Shown here piece by piece: positions 55,626 through 64,000 of a stretch of 64,000 nucleotides of DNA. Where the stretch lies: contig NZ_JBNJLT010000001.1 of assembly GCF_050113635.1 (NCBI RefSeq), forward strand, positions 124,001 to 188,000, written 5' to 3'. The translations under genes were made by a program, and so were the position numbers. Position 1 is the stretch's first letter, and each line of letters begins with the position of its first letter. The stretch comes from Marinimicrobium sp050113635. GTDB lineage: Bacteria > Pseudomonadota > Gammaproteobacteria > Pseudomonadales > Cellvibrionaceae. A model generated the notes under the pieces. The model made no database searches. It had not been told where the DNA came from and saw only the letters and a program-made list of their open reading frames with translations.

Positions 55626-56267
55626 ATGAGAGAACACACCGTAAAACGACTGATTGCCGAGAAGCTCGTTGTGATCATCCGGGTCAAGGATCCCAACGAG
55701 ATCGACGACATTGTGCAATGTATTGCCGATGGCGGAGGCGGAGCGGTGGAAATCACCAGCAATACGCCCCACTTTACCTCTGCAATTGTCCGCATCAAGC
55801 GGCGCTTCCCCCAGCTTCTGGTGGGCGCCGGCACCATTACCGACACGGCACTCGCCCAGGAAGCCATTGACGCCGGGGCTGAGTTTCTGGTCACGCCCAA
55901 CACCTCCGAGTCCGTTGTGCGCACCGCACATTCGGCTCGCATTCCCGTCGTGATGGGCGCCATGACCCCCACTGAAATCCATGCTGCCCAAACCGCCAGG
56001 GCTGACATCGTCAAACTATTCCCCGCTGGGACCCTTGGCCCTGAGTATCTCGCTGCGCTTGCTCGTGGGCCTTTTTTACACACACCTTTCTTCCCCGTTG
56101 GCGGCATCGATGAAACCAACGCTCACGAATGGATGCAAACCGGCGCGATTGGTGTCGGTGTCGGGGGAAGCCTGGCTTGCCCGGTTCACACCGAACTAGA
56201 GAAAACCGAGCTCACCCGCCGAATCCGGCAGTTGATCACTGCGTTACATTCGGACAACTCTCAATAA
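55626..56267 (+). CDS. eda: KDPG/KDPGal aldolase (Eda family)
   Basis: 213 aa; GGGAG ribosome-binding site. The class I aldolase core is clear: VVIIRVKDPNEIDDIVQCI, VEITSNTP (Glu), VGAGTITD, FLVTPNT and the Schiff-base Lys in IVKLFPAG, then FFPVGGID. It cleaves 2-keto-3-deoxy-6-phosphogluconate (or phosphogalactonate) to pyruvate and glyceraldehyde-3-phosphate, the end of the anhydro-L-galactose route. Directly after the kinase. Confidence 0.92.
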   Translation: MREHTVKRLIAEKLVVIIRVKDPNEIDDIVQCIADGGGGAVEITSNTPHFTSAIVRIKRRFPQLLVGAGTITDTALAQEAIDAGAEFLVTPNTSESVVRTAHSARIPVVMGAMTPTEIHAAQTARADIVKLFPAGTLGPEYLAALARGPFLHTPFFPVGGIDETNAHEWMQTGAIGVGVGGSLACPVHTELEKTELTRRIRQLITALHSDNSQ

Positions 56268-56278
56268 CGGAGCCTCTC

Positions 56279-58585
56279 ATGAAAAAAACTCATATAGCTC
56301 TGGGGCTTTCACTGGCACTACTGGGCGCCTGCGAGCCTCTAGAGAAAGACCCTGTCTCACAGACAGCCGTACAAAAACCAAAGACACTGGAAACGCTGTT
56401 TGCTTTCGACAAAAGGTCCCTGCCTGACGCTCTGAGCGTGAACAACGCCTTGATAGAGTCCGTGGCCTCGCCAGACAGTGGCCGGGCAACGCGCATCCAC
56501 CTGAAAGCCAAAGCGTACAAAGAGGCCGGGTTCGAGTTCACCCCAAGCACGCCGTGGGACTGGTCTTCTTACGGTCCCTTCGCACTGGCGCTGGACATTC
56601 AAAACCCACTCAATGAGTCGACCCATTTGTACGTCACCGTCACTGATGGCGAAGGGCAAACGCACAACCGCAGTTTTGCGGTGCCTGCCCTCAGTGACAC
56701 TTCCTATTACATGGAGCTAAAAGGGCACGATCTCGACGTCGACTCTGGCCTGCGCGCCAACCCGCCATACTGGAAAACCGATTACACACCCATTGACTGG
56801 CGCTGGGGCACCAAGAACATCGATCTGTCCGAGGTGCAGAACGTAAGCTTTTCGGTGCGTGGTCTGCTCAGCGACCGTACGCTGATAATCGATAATATGC
56901 GCCTGCTCGCGGAGCCTGAAGTGGACTCCCACTACCTGACCGGGTTGGTGGACCGGTTTGGGCAAAACGCCAAAGTAGACTTTGAAGGCAAAATTACCGA
57001 CGAATCAGAGCTGGACGAGCAACGCAAGCGCGAACAAAAAAACCTGCGGGGAAACCCTTGGCCCGAACGATCCCGCTTTGGCGGTTGGAAACAAGGGCCG
57101 CAACTCGAATCGACCGGTTACTTTAGAACGGCCAAGCACGAGGGAAAATGGTCCCTGGTGGACCCGGACGGTTACCTCTTTTTCTCCCACGGCATTGCCA
57201 ATGTCCGCATGGCCAACACCTCGACCATGACCGGATATGATGTCGACCATAAATTCATTGAGCCGCGCGCCAAAGATGACTTCACTCCGGAAGACTCCAA
57301 GGGCCTCAATCAGGTAAGCGAGGAAGCGATCCCCAGTCGACATGTGAAGTCCGAATTGCGCGCCGACATGTTCCAGTGGCTGCCCAGCTACGATGAGCCG
57401 CTGGGCAAACACTTTGGGTACCGCCGCTCTGTGCACTCAGGTCCGCTGAAACAAGGGGAAACCTACAGCTTTTATCGAGCCAACCTTGAGCGCAAATACG
57501 GTGATACCCACCCCGAGGGCTTTATGGGCGCCTGGCGCGAGACGACGGTGGACCGGATGTTGAGCTGGGGATTCACCTCCTTCGGGAACTGGCTCTCCCC
57601 CGACTTTTATCAAATGGACCGCATCCCCTACTTTGCCAACGGCTGGATTATCGGCAATTTCAAGACCGTTTCCAGCGGCAATGACTACTGGAGCCCCCTG
57701 CCCGACCCGTTTGACCCCCACTTTGCCGAACGGGCCGATCAAACCCTGAAACAAGTGGCGGCAGAGGTCCAGAACAGCCAATGGTGCGTCGGGGTCTTTA
57801 TCGACAACGAGAAAAGCTGGGGCTCAAGCGGCTCGGTCACCCAGCGCTATGGCCTGGTGCTGAACACACTTGAACGGGACGCACAGGAGAGCCCGACCAA
57901 GGCGGAGTTCTCCCGGCTGATGCGCGAAAAGTACCCGACCATCTCCGCGCTCAACAAGCAATGGGAAGCCGCAGTACCTGACTGGGAAGCGTTCGACCGC
58001 GGCGTCACTCTTTCCCACTACCCGGACGCCCTTCAGGACGATTTGTCGACACTGCTTCATCACTACGCCAACGAGTACTTTGCAATTGTCGCGAAGGCGG
58101 TTGAGAAGCACCTGCCCAACCACCTCTACATGGGGGCACGCTTTGCGGACTGGGGGATGACCCCCGAAATTCGCGCCGCAGCCGCCACTCATGCCGACGT
58201 TATGAGCTATAACTATTATAAGGAAGGCCTTCACCCGGAGTTCTGGCAGTTCCTCGAAGAGGTCGATAAGCCCAGCATCATTGGCGAGTTCCATATGGGC
58301 GCCTCGGACAGCGGACTGTTCAACCCCGGCCTGGTGCACACAACGTCTCAATCCGACCGAGCGGCCACCTATAAGGCCTACATGAACAGCGTGCTCGAGA
58401 ACCCCTATTTCGTGGGGGCCCACTGGTTTCAATACCTGGACTCCCCTCTGACAGGGCGTGCGTACGACGGAGAGAACTACAACGTCGGCTTTGTCAGCGT
58501 CACCGATCGCCCCTACCCGGAAATGATCGAGGCCGCGAAGGCATTTAACAAACGGTTGTATGAGGTCCGTTATGGCAAGCCGTAG
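56279..58585 (+). CDS. GH50 beta-agarase lipoprotein (copy 2)
   Basis: 768 aa from ATG at 56279 (CGGAG upstream). Lipobox ALLGAC gives Cys19. Same layout as copy 1: N-terminal CBM-like sandwich (TPWDWSSYGPFALALDI, TLIIDNMRLLAEP) then the GH50 barrel with GVFIDNEKSWG (acid/base Glu) and SIIGEFHMG (nucleophile Glu). Many blocks are identical to copy 1, such as NVRMANTSTMTGYD and AYDGENYNVGFVSVTD. It should release neoagarobiose/tetraose. It is the only secreted enzyme in the catabolic operon and follows the aldolase by 11 bp. Confidence 0.93.
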   Translation: MKKTHIALGLSLALLGACEPLEKDPVSQTAVQKPKTLETLFAFDKRSLPDALSVNNALIESVASPDSGRATRIHLKAKAYKEAGFEFTPSTPWDWSSYGPFALALDIQNPLNESTHLYVTVTDGEGQTHNRSFAVPALSDTSYYMELKGHDLDVDSGLRANPPYWKTDYTPIDWRWGTKNIDLSEVQNVSFSVRGLLSDRTLIIDNMRLLAEPEVDSHYLTGLVDRFGQNAKVDFEGKITDESELDEQRKREQKNLRGNPWPERSRFGGWKQGPQLESTGYFRTAKHEGKWSLVDPDGYLFFSHGIANVRMANTSTMTGYDVDHKFIEPRAKDDFTPEDSKGLNQVSEEAIPSRHVKSELRADMFQWLPSYDEPLGKHFGYRRSVHSGPLKQGETYSFYRANLERKYGDTHPEGFMGAWRETTVDRMLSWGFTSFGNWLSPDFYQMDRIPYFANGWIIGNFKTVSSGNDYWSPLPDPFDPHFAERADQTLKQVAAEVQNSQWCVGVFIDNEKSWGSSGSVTQRYGLVLNTLERDAQESPTKAEFSRLMREKYPTISALNKQWEAAVPDWEAFDRGVTLSHYPDALQDDLSTLLHHYANEYFAIVAKAVEKHLPNHLYMGARFADWGMTPEIRAAAATHADVMSYNYYKEGLHPEFWQFLEEVDKPSIIGEFHMGASDSGLFNPGLVHTTSQSDRAATYKAYMNSVLENPYFVGAHWFQYLDSPLTGRAYDGENYNVGFVSVTDRPYPEMIEAAKAFNKRLYEVRYGKP

Positions 58586-58659
58586 CGGGCCTGGCCATCG
58601 AGGAACCCCCTTCCCAGCCCAATTTGAGCCGAGGGAATGAATAAAGGATGCGCCCAGAA

Positions 58660-58687
58660 TTTTTGTATACAATTTTCTATTGACAAT
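58660..58687 (+). promoter_or_regulatory. Promoter/operator of TonB receptor 3
   Basis: TTGTATACAA (58663-58672) is followed by ATTGACAAT (58679-58687) that contains a consensus -35 TTGACA, the same layout as before receptor 2. A GGGGCT/AGCCCC hairpin (58743-58762) lies in the leader about 80 bp before the start. Confidence 0.6.
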
Positions 58688-58841
58688 AGACTTACAGAGT
58701 AGGAGTATGGGATTTGTGGTGTAGTCCACCGCTCAGCGACACGGGGCTCACGAAGAAGCCCCACAACCAATAAAAGCAATGAGTCGAAGGCCGTTCAAAG
58801 TAATTGCCTTTGACCACAACCCATCATCAGGAGAGCTTGGT

Positions 58842-61631
58842 ATGGCTAAAACCCCTTTCAAGTACGGGGCGCTATCCGCCGCGATTATGGCGGCCACTAG
58901 CGTCAGCTCGTTTGCCCAAGAGGGTAACGACACCCAGATGCTCGAAGAAGTCGTAGTGACAGGCATTCGCCAGTCCTTGACCAACGCAATGGACATCAAG
59001 CGCGACGCCTCCGGCGTTGTCGACGCCATTTCTGCCGAAGATATCGGTAAATTCCCGGACACCAACCTGGCCGAGTCCCTTCAGCGGGTCACGGGGGTAT
59101 CAATCGACCGCTCCAACAACGAAGGAAACCAGGTCACCGTACGGGGCTTTGGGCCCTCATTTAACCTGGTTACCATGAATGGTCGCCAAATGCCCAACTC
59201 CAACGCCCTGCTGGAGCGCGGTATCACCCGCAGCTTTAACTTTAAAGAGCTGGCCGCCGAGAGCGTCTCGCGGGTAGAAGTGTACAAAACCGGCAAGGCA
59301 GCGCAGCCCTCTGGCGGTATTGGTGCGACCATCAACGTTCTGACGGCCCGTCCCTTTGACTATGACGGCTTCACCGCCGCTGGCAGCCTCAAGGGCGTGA
59401 TGGACACCAGTAACGAAGTCGGCGATGACATCACTCCGGAAGTCTCCGGCATGATCAGCCATACCTTTGCGGATGGAATGTTTGGTGCATTGCTGTCCTT
59501 CTCCCACGCCGAGCGCGACAGCCGTTCCGAGCGAGTCGGCACTCAGGGCTGGGTCCCGAACCACGGCAGTGCCGACACCGACGCGATCGACACCAACTTG
59601 AACCCCGAACGCCAGCACTGGGCGCCCTATACCTTTGATATGGACGTGTCCGATCACTCCCGTGAGCGCCAAAACGGGCAGTTGGTTCTGCAATATGCTC
59701 CAAATGACGACATCACGGCCACCCTTGACTACGTCGCCTCTCGTTACGAGGAAGAAGTGGCCATGAACCGGACCAGCTTCTGGTTCGACAACCCTAATGG
59801 CACCGCCGATAGCAACGGTACTGTTATCAATCCCCGCAACCCGAATGACGAGTTGAACTTCTGGGCCTGGGATTATTACTTCAATACCGAAAACGACTCC
59901 GTGGGCCTGAATGTCGACTGGCAGGTCAACGACACGTTGAACCTCGCTTTCGACGTGCACAACTCCACCTCCGAGTCGCAACCTGATGGCGCACCGTCTG
60001 AAACCATCGCCAGCCTGAAAAACCCGCGCGTCGATAACGTCGGTCAGGTAGACATTGGTCTTGATGTGGAAGGTGACGGCGTTCCATCCGTATTCGTCGA
60101 TGGTTCCGATCTGCCGGGCGGCGACCCCTTCGACCCGGATAACATTGTCTCCGACCTGTTCCAGGAACGTGGCTACGAGATTACCAATGAAATCACCCAG
60201 GCTCAGCTCGACGGTACCTGGGAAAACGCCGATAACGGCGCACTTCGGGAAATCCGGTTCGGCCTGGCCACGACCGACTATGAAGTCGACACTCGCCGCA
60301 GCCAGTCTTTTGGCTTGGTAGACCTGGACCTGTCCACCCTGGACCTGTCCTTCACCCCGCGCGGTGACTTCGCTGACGAAATCGACGGCTCCAACGACCT
60401 GTTCCCCTTACTGGTGCAGTATGACGCTGGTCAATTCCTGGATCTGGTGCAGGATCAGGGCGCTTACTTCACCGACCCGGGCACCTTCAACAGCGTGACC
60501 GAAGAGACGGTCGCCGCCTATGTCGCCTTTGATTTTGAAACCGAGTTCAACGACATTCCCGTCAGCATCAATACTGGCGTGCGGATGGAAGAAACCGACG
60601 TAACCGCCTCTTCCATTCAGAACGGCATCATCGCTCTGAACTACTTCAACCTCGAAGAGCTGCGGCCGGTATACGCCGAGGACGCCACCGTAGAAACTCT
60701 GGAAGGGGGATACACTCGCTTCCTGCCCAACCTGGACGTGAAGGCCGAGTTCTCCCGGGATCTGGTAGGCCGGTTCTCCTATAGCCGCACCATTGCGCGG
60801 GCCGACATTTCCGCCATGTTCCCGGCAACACAGTTTGGCATCGCTCGTCCCGGTGGCCCTTTCACCATCAGCCAGGGTAACCCCAACCTGTTGCCGTACG
60901 AGTCGGAAAATCTGGACTTGTCACTGGAGTGGTACTACGGTGAAGGGAGTTACGCCTCCGTCGGTTACTTCAAGAAATACGTCGAGAACTTTATCGGCTC
61001 GACCACTGAAGACCGCATCCTGGGGGACGTCAACGGTCAGCCCTTGACGGACCCCAGCATCGATCCACACCCGGATTGCCCGCATCCGCAGGGTGAGCCC
61101 GTGGATGAGTGTCTCTCCGACTCGGATGATCCGGTTATTACCTGGGAGGCATCCACACCGGGTAACCAGGACGACGCGGAAGTCAGTGGCTGGGAGATCA
61201 ACGTCCAGCATATGTTTGACGATACCGGCTTCGGCGTCATCGCGAACGCCACCATGGTAGACGGTGATGTTAACTACGACGTATACGACTTTGACTCGGC
61301 GTTTGCCCTCACCGGCCTGAGCGACTCGGCCAACCTGATCGGCTTCTATGAAAAAGACGCCTTCCAGGTTCGTCTGTCCTACAACTGGCGGGATGATTTC
61401 CTGCTCAGCATAGGGCAGCCGCAGGTCGCCACCGAGCCGACGTTCACCGAGGCCTACGGTCAGTGGGATCTTAACGCCAGTTACGATATCACCGACAGCG
61501 TCTCGGTCTTCCTCGAAGGTTTGAACATCACCGAGGAAACCGTTCGTCGCCATGGTCGTTTCAGCAACCAGCTGGTATCCGCAGAACAGTACGGTGCCCG
61601 CTACAACATTGGCATTCGCGCCAAGTTCTAA
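58842..61631 (+). CDS. TonB-dependent receptor 3 (carbohydrate type)
   Basis: 929 aa from ATG at 58842 (CAGGAGAG upstream, MAKTPFKYGALSAAIMAATS signal peptide); ATG at 58779 gives an unlikely leader. LEEVVVTGIRQSLTNAMDIKRDASGVVDAI, the plug (TNLAESLQRVTGVSIDRSNNEGNQVTVRG) and a barrel ending YNIGIRAKF. It carries the same NLDLSLEWYY motif as receptor 2. Likely imports an agar oligosaccharide. It is followed by tryptophan-halogenase-like and SapC genes, a trio common beside carbohydrate receptors in alpha- and gammaproteobacteria. Confidence 0.9.
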   Translation: MAKTPFKYGALSAAIMAATSVSSFAQEGNDTQMLEEVVVTGIRQSLTNAMDIKRDASGVVDAISAEDIGKFPDTNLAESLQRVTGVSIDRSNNEGNQVTVRGFGPSFNLVTMNGRQMPNSNALLERGITRSFNFKELAAESVSRVEVYKTGKAAQPSGGIGATINVLTARPFDYDGFTAAGSLKGVMDTSNEVGDDITPEVSGMISHTFADGMFGALLSFSHAERDSRSERVGTQGWVPNHGSADTDAIDTNLNPERQHWAPYTFDMDVSDHSRERQNGQLVLQYAPNDDITATLDYVASRYEEEVAMNRTSFWFDNPNGTADSNGTVINPRNPNDELNFWAWDYYFNTENDSVGLNVDWQVNDTLNLAFDVHNSTSESQPDGAPSETIASLKNPRVDNVGQVDIGLDVEGDGVPSVFVDGSDLPGGDPFDPDNIVSDLFQERGYEITNEITQAQLDGTWENADNGALREIRFGLATTDYEVDTRRSQSFGLVDLDLSTLDLSFTPRGDFADEIDGSNDLFPLLVQYDAGQFLDLVQDQGAYFTDPGTFNSVTEETVAAYVAFDFETEFNDIPVSINTGVRMEETDVTASSIQNGIIALNYFNLEELRPVYAEDATVETLEGGYTRFLPNLDVKAEFSRDLVGRFSYSRTIARADISAMFPATQFGIARPGGPFTISQGNPNLLPYESENLDLSLEWYYGEGSYASVGYFKKYVENFIGSTTEDRILGDVNGQPLTDPSIDPHPDCPHPQGEPVDECLSDSDDPVITWEASTPGNQDDAEVSGWEINVQHMFDDTGFGVIANATMVDGDVNYDVYDFDSAFALTGLSDSANLIGFYEKDAFQVRLSYNWRDDFLLSIGQPQVATEPTFTEAYGQWDLNASYDITDSVSVFLEGLNITEETVRRHGRFSNQLVSAEQYGARYNIGIRAKF

Positions 61632-61670
61632 ACGACCGTTGACCGCTAACGGTTAAGCACCATCAGGGAA

Positions 61671-61695
61671 GGCCGCCACTCGTGTGGCGGCCTTT
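61671..61695 (+). terminator. Hairpin terminator after receptor 3
   Basis: A 9-bp stem (GGCCGCCAC / GTGGCGGCC) with a 4-nt loop and a short TTTCTCT tract, 40 bp past the stop. A second weak hairpin (ACCGTT/AACGGT) precedes it near 61635. Probably partial read-through to the next genes. Confidence 0.7.
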
Positions 61696-61746
61696 CTCTA
61701 TCACGCCAATAACAACAGGCCTCTCCATCAACGAGGAGGACACCAG

Positions 61747-63297
61747 GTGGTCAAACCAGTTACCTCAGTGGTTATTGTGGGTGGCGGCACGGCGGGGTGG
61801 ATTACCGCTGGCACCCTGGCAGCCAGAGTCTCCCAGCAGGGGCACTCGCCCACCATCACGCTTATTGAGTCACCCAACGTTCCCATCGTCGGTGTCGGCG
61901 AAGGCACTTGGCCCACCATGCGCTCGACGCTCAGGAAAATGGGCATTCGCGAGACCGATTTCATTCGCCGATGTCACGCCTCATTCAAACAGGGCGCTAA
62001 ATTTGCCCGATGGGCGACCGGCAAAGACGACGACTTTTACTACCACCCACTGGTGCAACCCCACCAATTTCATCAATTGAACCTGGCGCCGTATTGGCAA
62101 GCCCAACCGCAGCATGATTCTTTCTCGCAGGCGGTATGCCCGCAGGAAGCCCTGTGCGAGCAAGGGCTCGCGCCCAAACTGATTACCACCCCCGAGTATG
62201 AGGCGGTGGCAAATTACGCCTACCATTTGGACGCCGGCGCTTTTTCCGAGTTTCTCAAAGAGCATTGCACTCAACACCTGGGCGTGCGTCATCTGCAGGC
62301 CGACGTCTCCAGCGTGGAGTCCGCCGACAACGGGGACATCAAGGCCGTTCTGACCGAGCAGGCAGGCCCGGTGGAAGGCGACCTGTTTATCGACTGCACC
62401 GGGTTCAAATCTCTCCTGCTCGGCGGCCACTTTCAAGTCCCCTTTCGCTCCTGCAAAGACGTGCTCTTTATTGACCGCGCGATAGCGGCTCACGTGCCCT
62501 ACCCGGATGAGCAAAGCCCGATTGCGTCCCACACCATTTCCACCGCCCAGGATGCCGGCTGGATTTGGGACATTGGCCTCTCCTCCCGGCGCGGCGCCGG
62601 TCATGTGTACTCCAGCGCTCATACTTCGGAAGAGCACGCCCACGAGCAACTAAAACAGTACCTCGCCTCCAGCGTTAAGGACCCCGAGGCGCTGACATTC
62701 CGCACCATTGATATTGAGCCTGGGCACCGGGAACGGTTTTGGGTCAACAACTGCCTGGCCATCGGGCTCTCTGCCGGTTTTCTCGAGCCACTCGAAGCCT
62801 CGGCCCTGGTCCTTGTCGAAATATCCGCAGCCATGCTGGCCGAACAGTTTCCCGATAATCGCGAAACAATGGACGTGGTGGCCCGACGTTTTAACCGTAC
62901 GTTTCAGTATCGCTGGGACCGCATCATTGATTTTCTCAAGCTTCACTACAGCCTGAGTCAACGGACAGACAGCGACTTCTGGCTCGATAACCGACACCCG
63001 GACACCATCCCTGAGAGCCTGAAGGAGTTGACCGAACTCTGGCGCTATCACCCGCCCTGGCATCATGATTTTGAGCACGCTGTGGAGGTTTTTCCCGCCG
63101 CCAGCTACCAGTACGTGCTCTACGGCATGGGCTTTGAAACCCGCCCCACCCGAGCACACCACATTGACGAGAACCGGGAAGGCGCGTTGGAGGCGTTTCG
63201 GGCGAATCAGCGAGCCATTGAGCAATTGACCCAGGCCCTGCCCTCAACCCGCACCCTGATCAACAAAATCCACGAGTTCGGGCTGCAAAAAGTGTGA
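61747..63297 (+). CDS. Tryptophan-halogenase-family flavoprotein
   Basis: 516 aa from GTG at 61747, chosen because AGGAGGA lies 6 nt upstream and the FAD motif follows at once (VVIVGGGTAGWITAGTLAA). GVGEGTWPT and the long C-terminal helical part (FNRTFQYRWDRIIDFLKLHY) match flavin-dependent tryptophan halogenases. The halogenase W-x-W-x-I-P motif reads WIWDIGL here, so true halogenase activity is doubtful. In receptor-linked clusters these proteins have no proven function. Confidence 0.85.
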   Translation: MVKPVTSVVIVGGGTAGWITAGTLAARVSQQGHSPTITLIESPNVPIVGVGEGTWPTMRSTLRKMGIRETDFIRRCHASFKQGAKFARWATGKDDDFYYHPLVQPHQFHQLNLAPYWQAQPQHDSFSQAVCPQEALCEQGLAPKLITTPEYEAVANYAYHLDAGAFSEFLKEHCTQHLGVRHLQADVSSVESADNGDIKAVLTEQAGPVEGDLFIDCTGFKSLLLGGHFQVPFRSCKDVLFIDRAIAAHVPYPDEQSPIASHTISTAQDAGWIWDIGLSSRRGAGHVYSSAHTSEEHAHEQLKQYLASSVKDPEALTFRTIDIEPGHRERFWVNNCLAIGLSAGFLEPLEASALVLVEISAAMLAEQFPDNRETMDVVARRFNRTFQYRWDRIIDFLKLHYSLSQRTDSDFWLDNRHPDTIPESLKELTELWRYHPPWHHDFEHAVEVFPAASYQYVLYGMGFETRPTRAHHIDENREGALEAFRANQRAIEQLTQALPSTRTLINKIHEFGLQKV

Positions 63298-63337
63298 CCG
63301 AACCCAATGCCTTCAGATAAAAGAAGAGGACAAGCCT

Positions 63338-64000
63338 GTGCCAACCCCAGAAATACTTGATCCCAAAAAACATAAAGACCTACGAGTAACCACCGAGCGC
63401 GGCGCCCAGTACGGGGAAAATATACACCTTAGCCCCGTGGTCGCCGATGAGCTGCGCAAGCTGGTGCTCGAATACGCTGTTTTTCTCGCCAAGGACCCGG
63501 ACACCGGGCGCTTTGGCCTCTACGCCCTATTGGGGTTTGAGCCTAATGAAAACCTTTACTTGAACGGCTCTACCTGGAACGCCAGTTACGTACCACTTCA
63601 TATCCGACGACAACCCTTTCTGACCGGAACCACCAACAAAACCAAAAGCGACACCCAAGAAGGCCCTGGCGCTCTCGTGGCCATTGATGTCGACAGCCCC
63701 CGCGTGAACCGGGAAAGTGGCGAAAAACTGTTTGAAGAGGACGGCTCGCAAACCGCCTTTCTCGGGGAAGTGATTCGCACCCTGTCACAGATGATGTCGG
63801 GCCAAGCCTCGACCCAGGTATTTATCGACCAGCTTGTGGAGCAGGACCTGATCGAACCCGCAAAGCTCGACATTCAGTTTTCCGAGCGGGAGCGTCGACA
63901 ATACAGCGGACTGTACACGATCAAGGAGGAACGTCTGAGTGCGCTGCCCGACGCGACGCTCGCGCGGTGGAGCGAAAAAGGCTATCTGCAGGCCAGCTAC
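63338..64000 (+). CDS. SapC family protein (3' end outside window)
   Basis: The frame is open from GTG at 63338 to the window end, 221 codons without a stop; GAAGAGGA lies 7 nt upstream. The product starts MPTPEILDPKKHKDLRVTTE and contains HLSPVVADELRKLVLEYAVFLAKD-like and FGLYALLGFEPNENLYLNG blocks, followed by VPLHIRRQPFL and ALVAIDVDSPRV, all typical of the SapC family seen next to TonB receptors and tryptophan-halogenase-like genes. Named from a Caulobacter S-layer-linked gene; molecular function unknown. No signal peptide. Confidence 0.8.
   Translation, partial: MPTPEILDPKKHKDLRVTTERGAQYGENIHLSPVVADELRKLVLEYAVFLAKDPDTGRFGLYALLGFEPNENLYLNGSTWNASYVPLHIRRQPFLTGTTNKTKSDTQEGPGALVAIDVDSPRVNRESGEKLFEEDGSQTAFLGEVIRTLSQMMSGQASTQVFIDQLVEQDLIEPAKLDIQFSERERRQYSGLYTIKEERLSALPDATLARWSEKGYLQASY

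Noticed and set aside
1..64000. CRISPR arrays, tRNA and rRNA genes
   Set aside because: No regularly spaced repeats, cloverleaf candidates or rRNA-like segments were found on reading through the window.

Overview
The window looks like one large agar (and probably porphyran) utilisation locus from a marine gammaproteobacterium, most like the agar-degrading Cellvibrionaceae and relatives (Saccharophagus, Simiduia, Marinimicrobium type). I infer this from polyserine linkers in secreted enzymes, several agarase families (GH16, GH50, GH86, GH117), three carbohydrate-type TonB-dependent receptors, and a 3,6-anhydro-L-galactose catabolic gene set. No tRNA, rRNA or CRISPR array was seen.

Layout. Positions 1-2500 hold a GH29 lipoprotein gene (open at the left edge) and a decayed GH16 beta-agarase pseudogene. 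Positions 2484-8449 (minus) hold an eight-haem cytochrome/TPR protein and a large FG-GAP/UnbV/Ig-like lipoprotein. Positions 8492-11350 are a rearranged patch: a 26-bp perfect inverted repeat pair, a broken IS66 element (tnpC carries a frameshift and a four-hairpin insert), and the severed 5' end of a second copy of the FG-GAP gene. Positions 11607-25508 (minus) form a tight operon: TonB receptor, GH16 with an inserted discoidin-like domain, Na+/solute symporter, GH117, FAD oxidoreductase, ECF sigma factor, FecR-LamG protein, GH50. Then come a sulfatase (minus) and, divergently, a GH86 agarase with three CBM6 domains, a second TonB receptor and a surface lipoprotein. Positions 37890-46554 (minus) hold a cytoplasmic operon: solute-binding-like protein without a signal peptide, two CaiB/BaiF CoA-transferases, enoyl-CoA hydratase, aldehyde dehydrogenase and GH2, followed by a separately terminated cupin gene. 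Positions 46729-64000 (plus) hold an IclR regulator, a mutarotase-like lipoprotein, an SDR, a secreted CBM6 protein with an unfamiliar catalytic-looking domain, a GntR regulator, anhydrogalactonate cycloisomerase, MFS transporter, KDG kinase, KDPG aldolase, a second GH50, a third TonB receptor, a tryptophan-halogenase-like protein and a partial SapC gene.

How it works together (inference from families). GH16, GH86 and GH50 enzymes cut agar outside and at the cell surface, the sulfatase removes sulfate, TonB receptors import oligosaccharides, GH50/GH117/GH2/GH29 finish them, and symporter/MFS carry products inward. 3,6-anhydro-L-galactose is then oxidised (aldehyde dehydrogenase), opened (cycloisomerase), phosphorylated and split. 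A palindrome of the form ATTGTnnACAAT recurs in front of many transcription units, including the GntR gene itself, so the locus looks like a GntR regulon. The CoA-transferase/hydratase/solute-binding module and the CBM6 protein at 49782 are the parts I cannot place in a described agar pathway.
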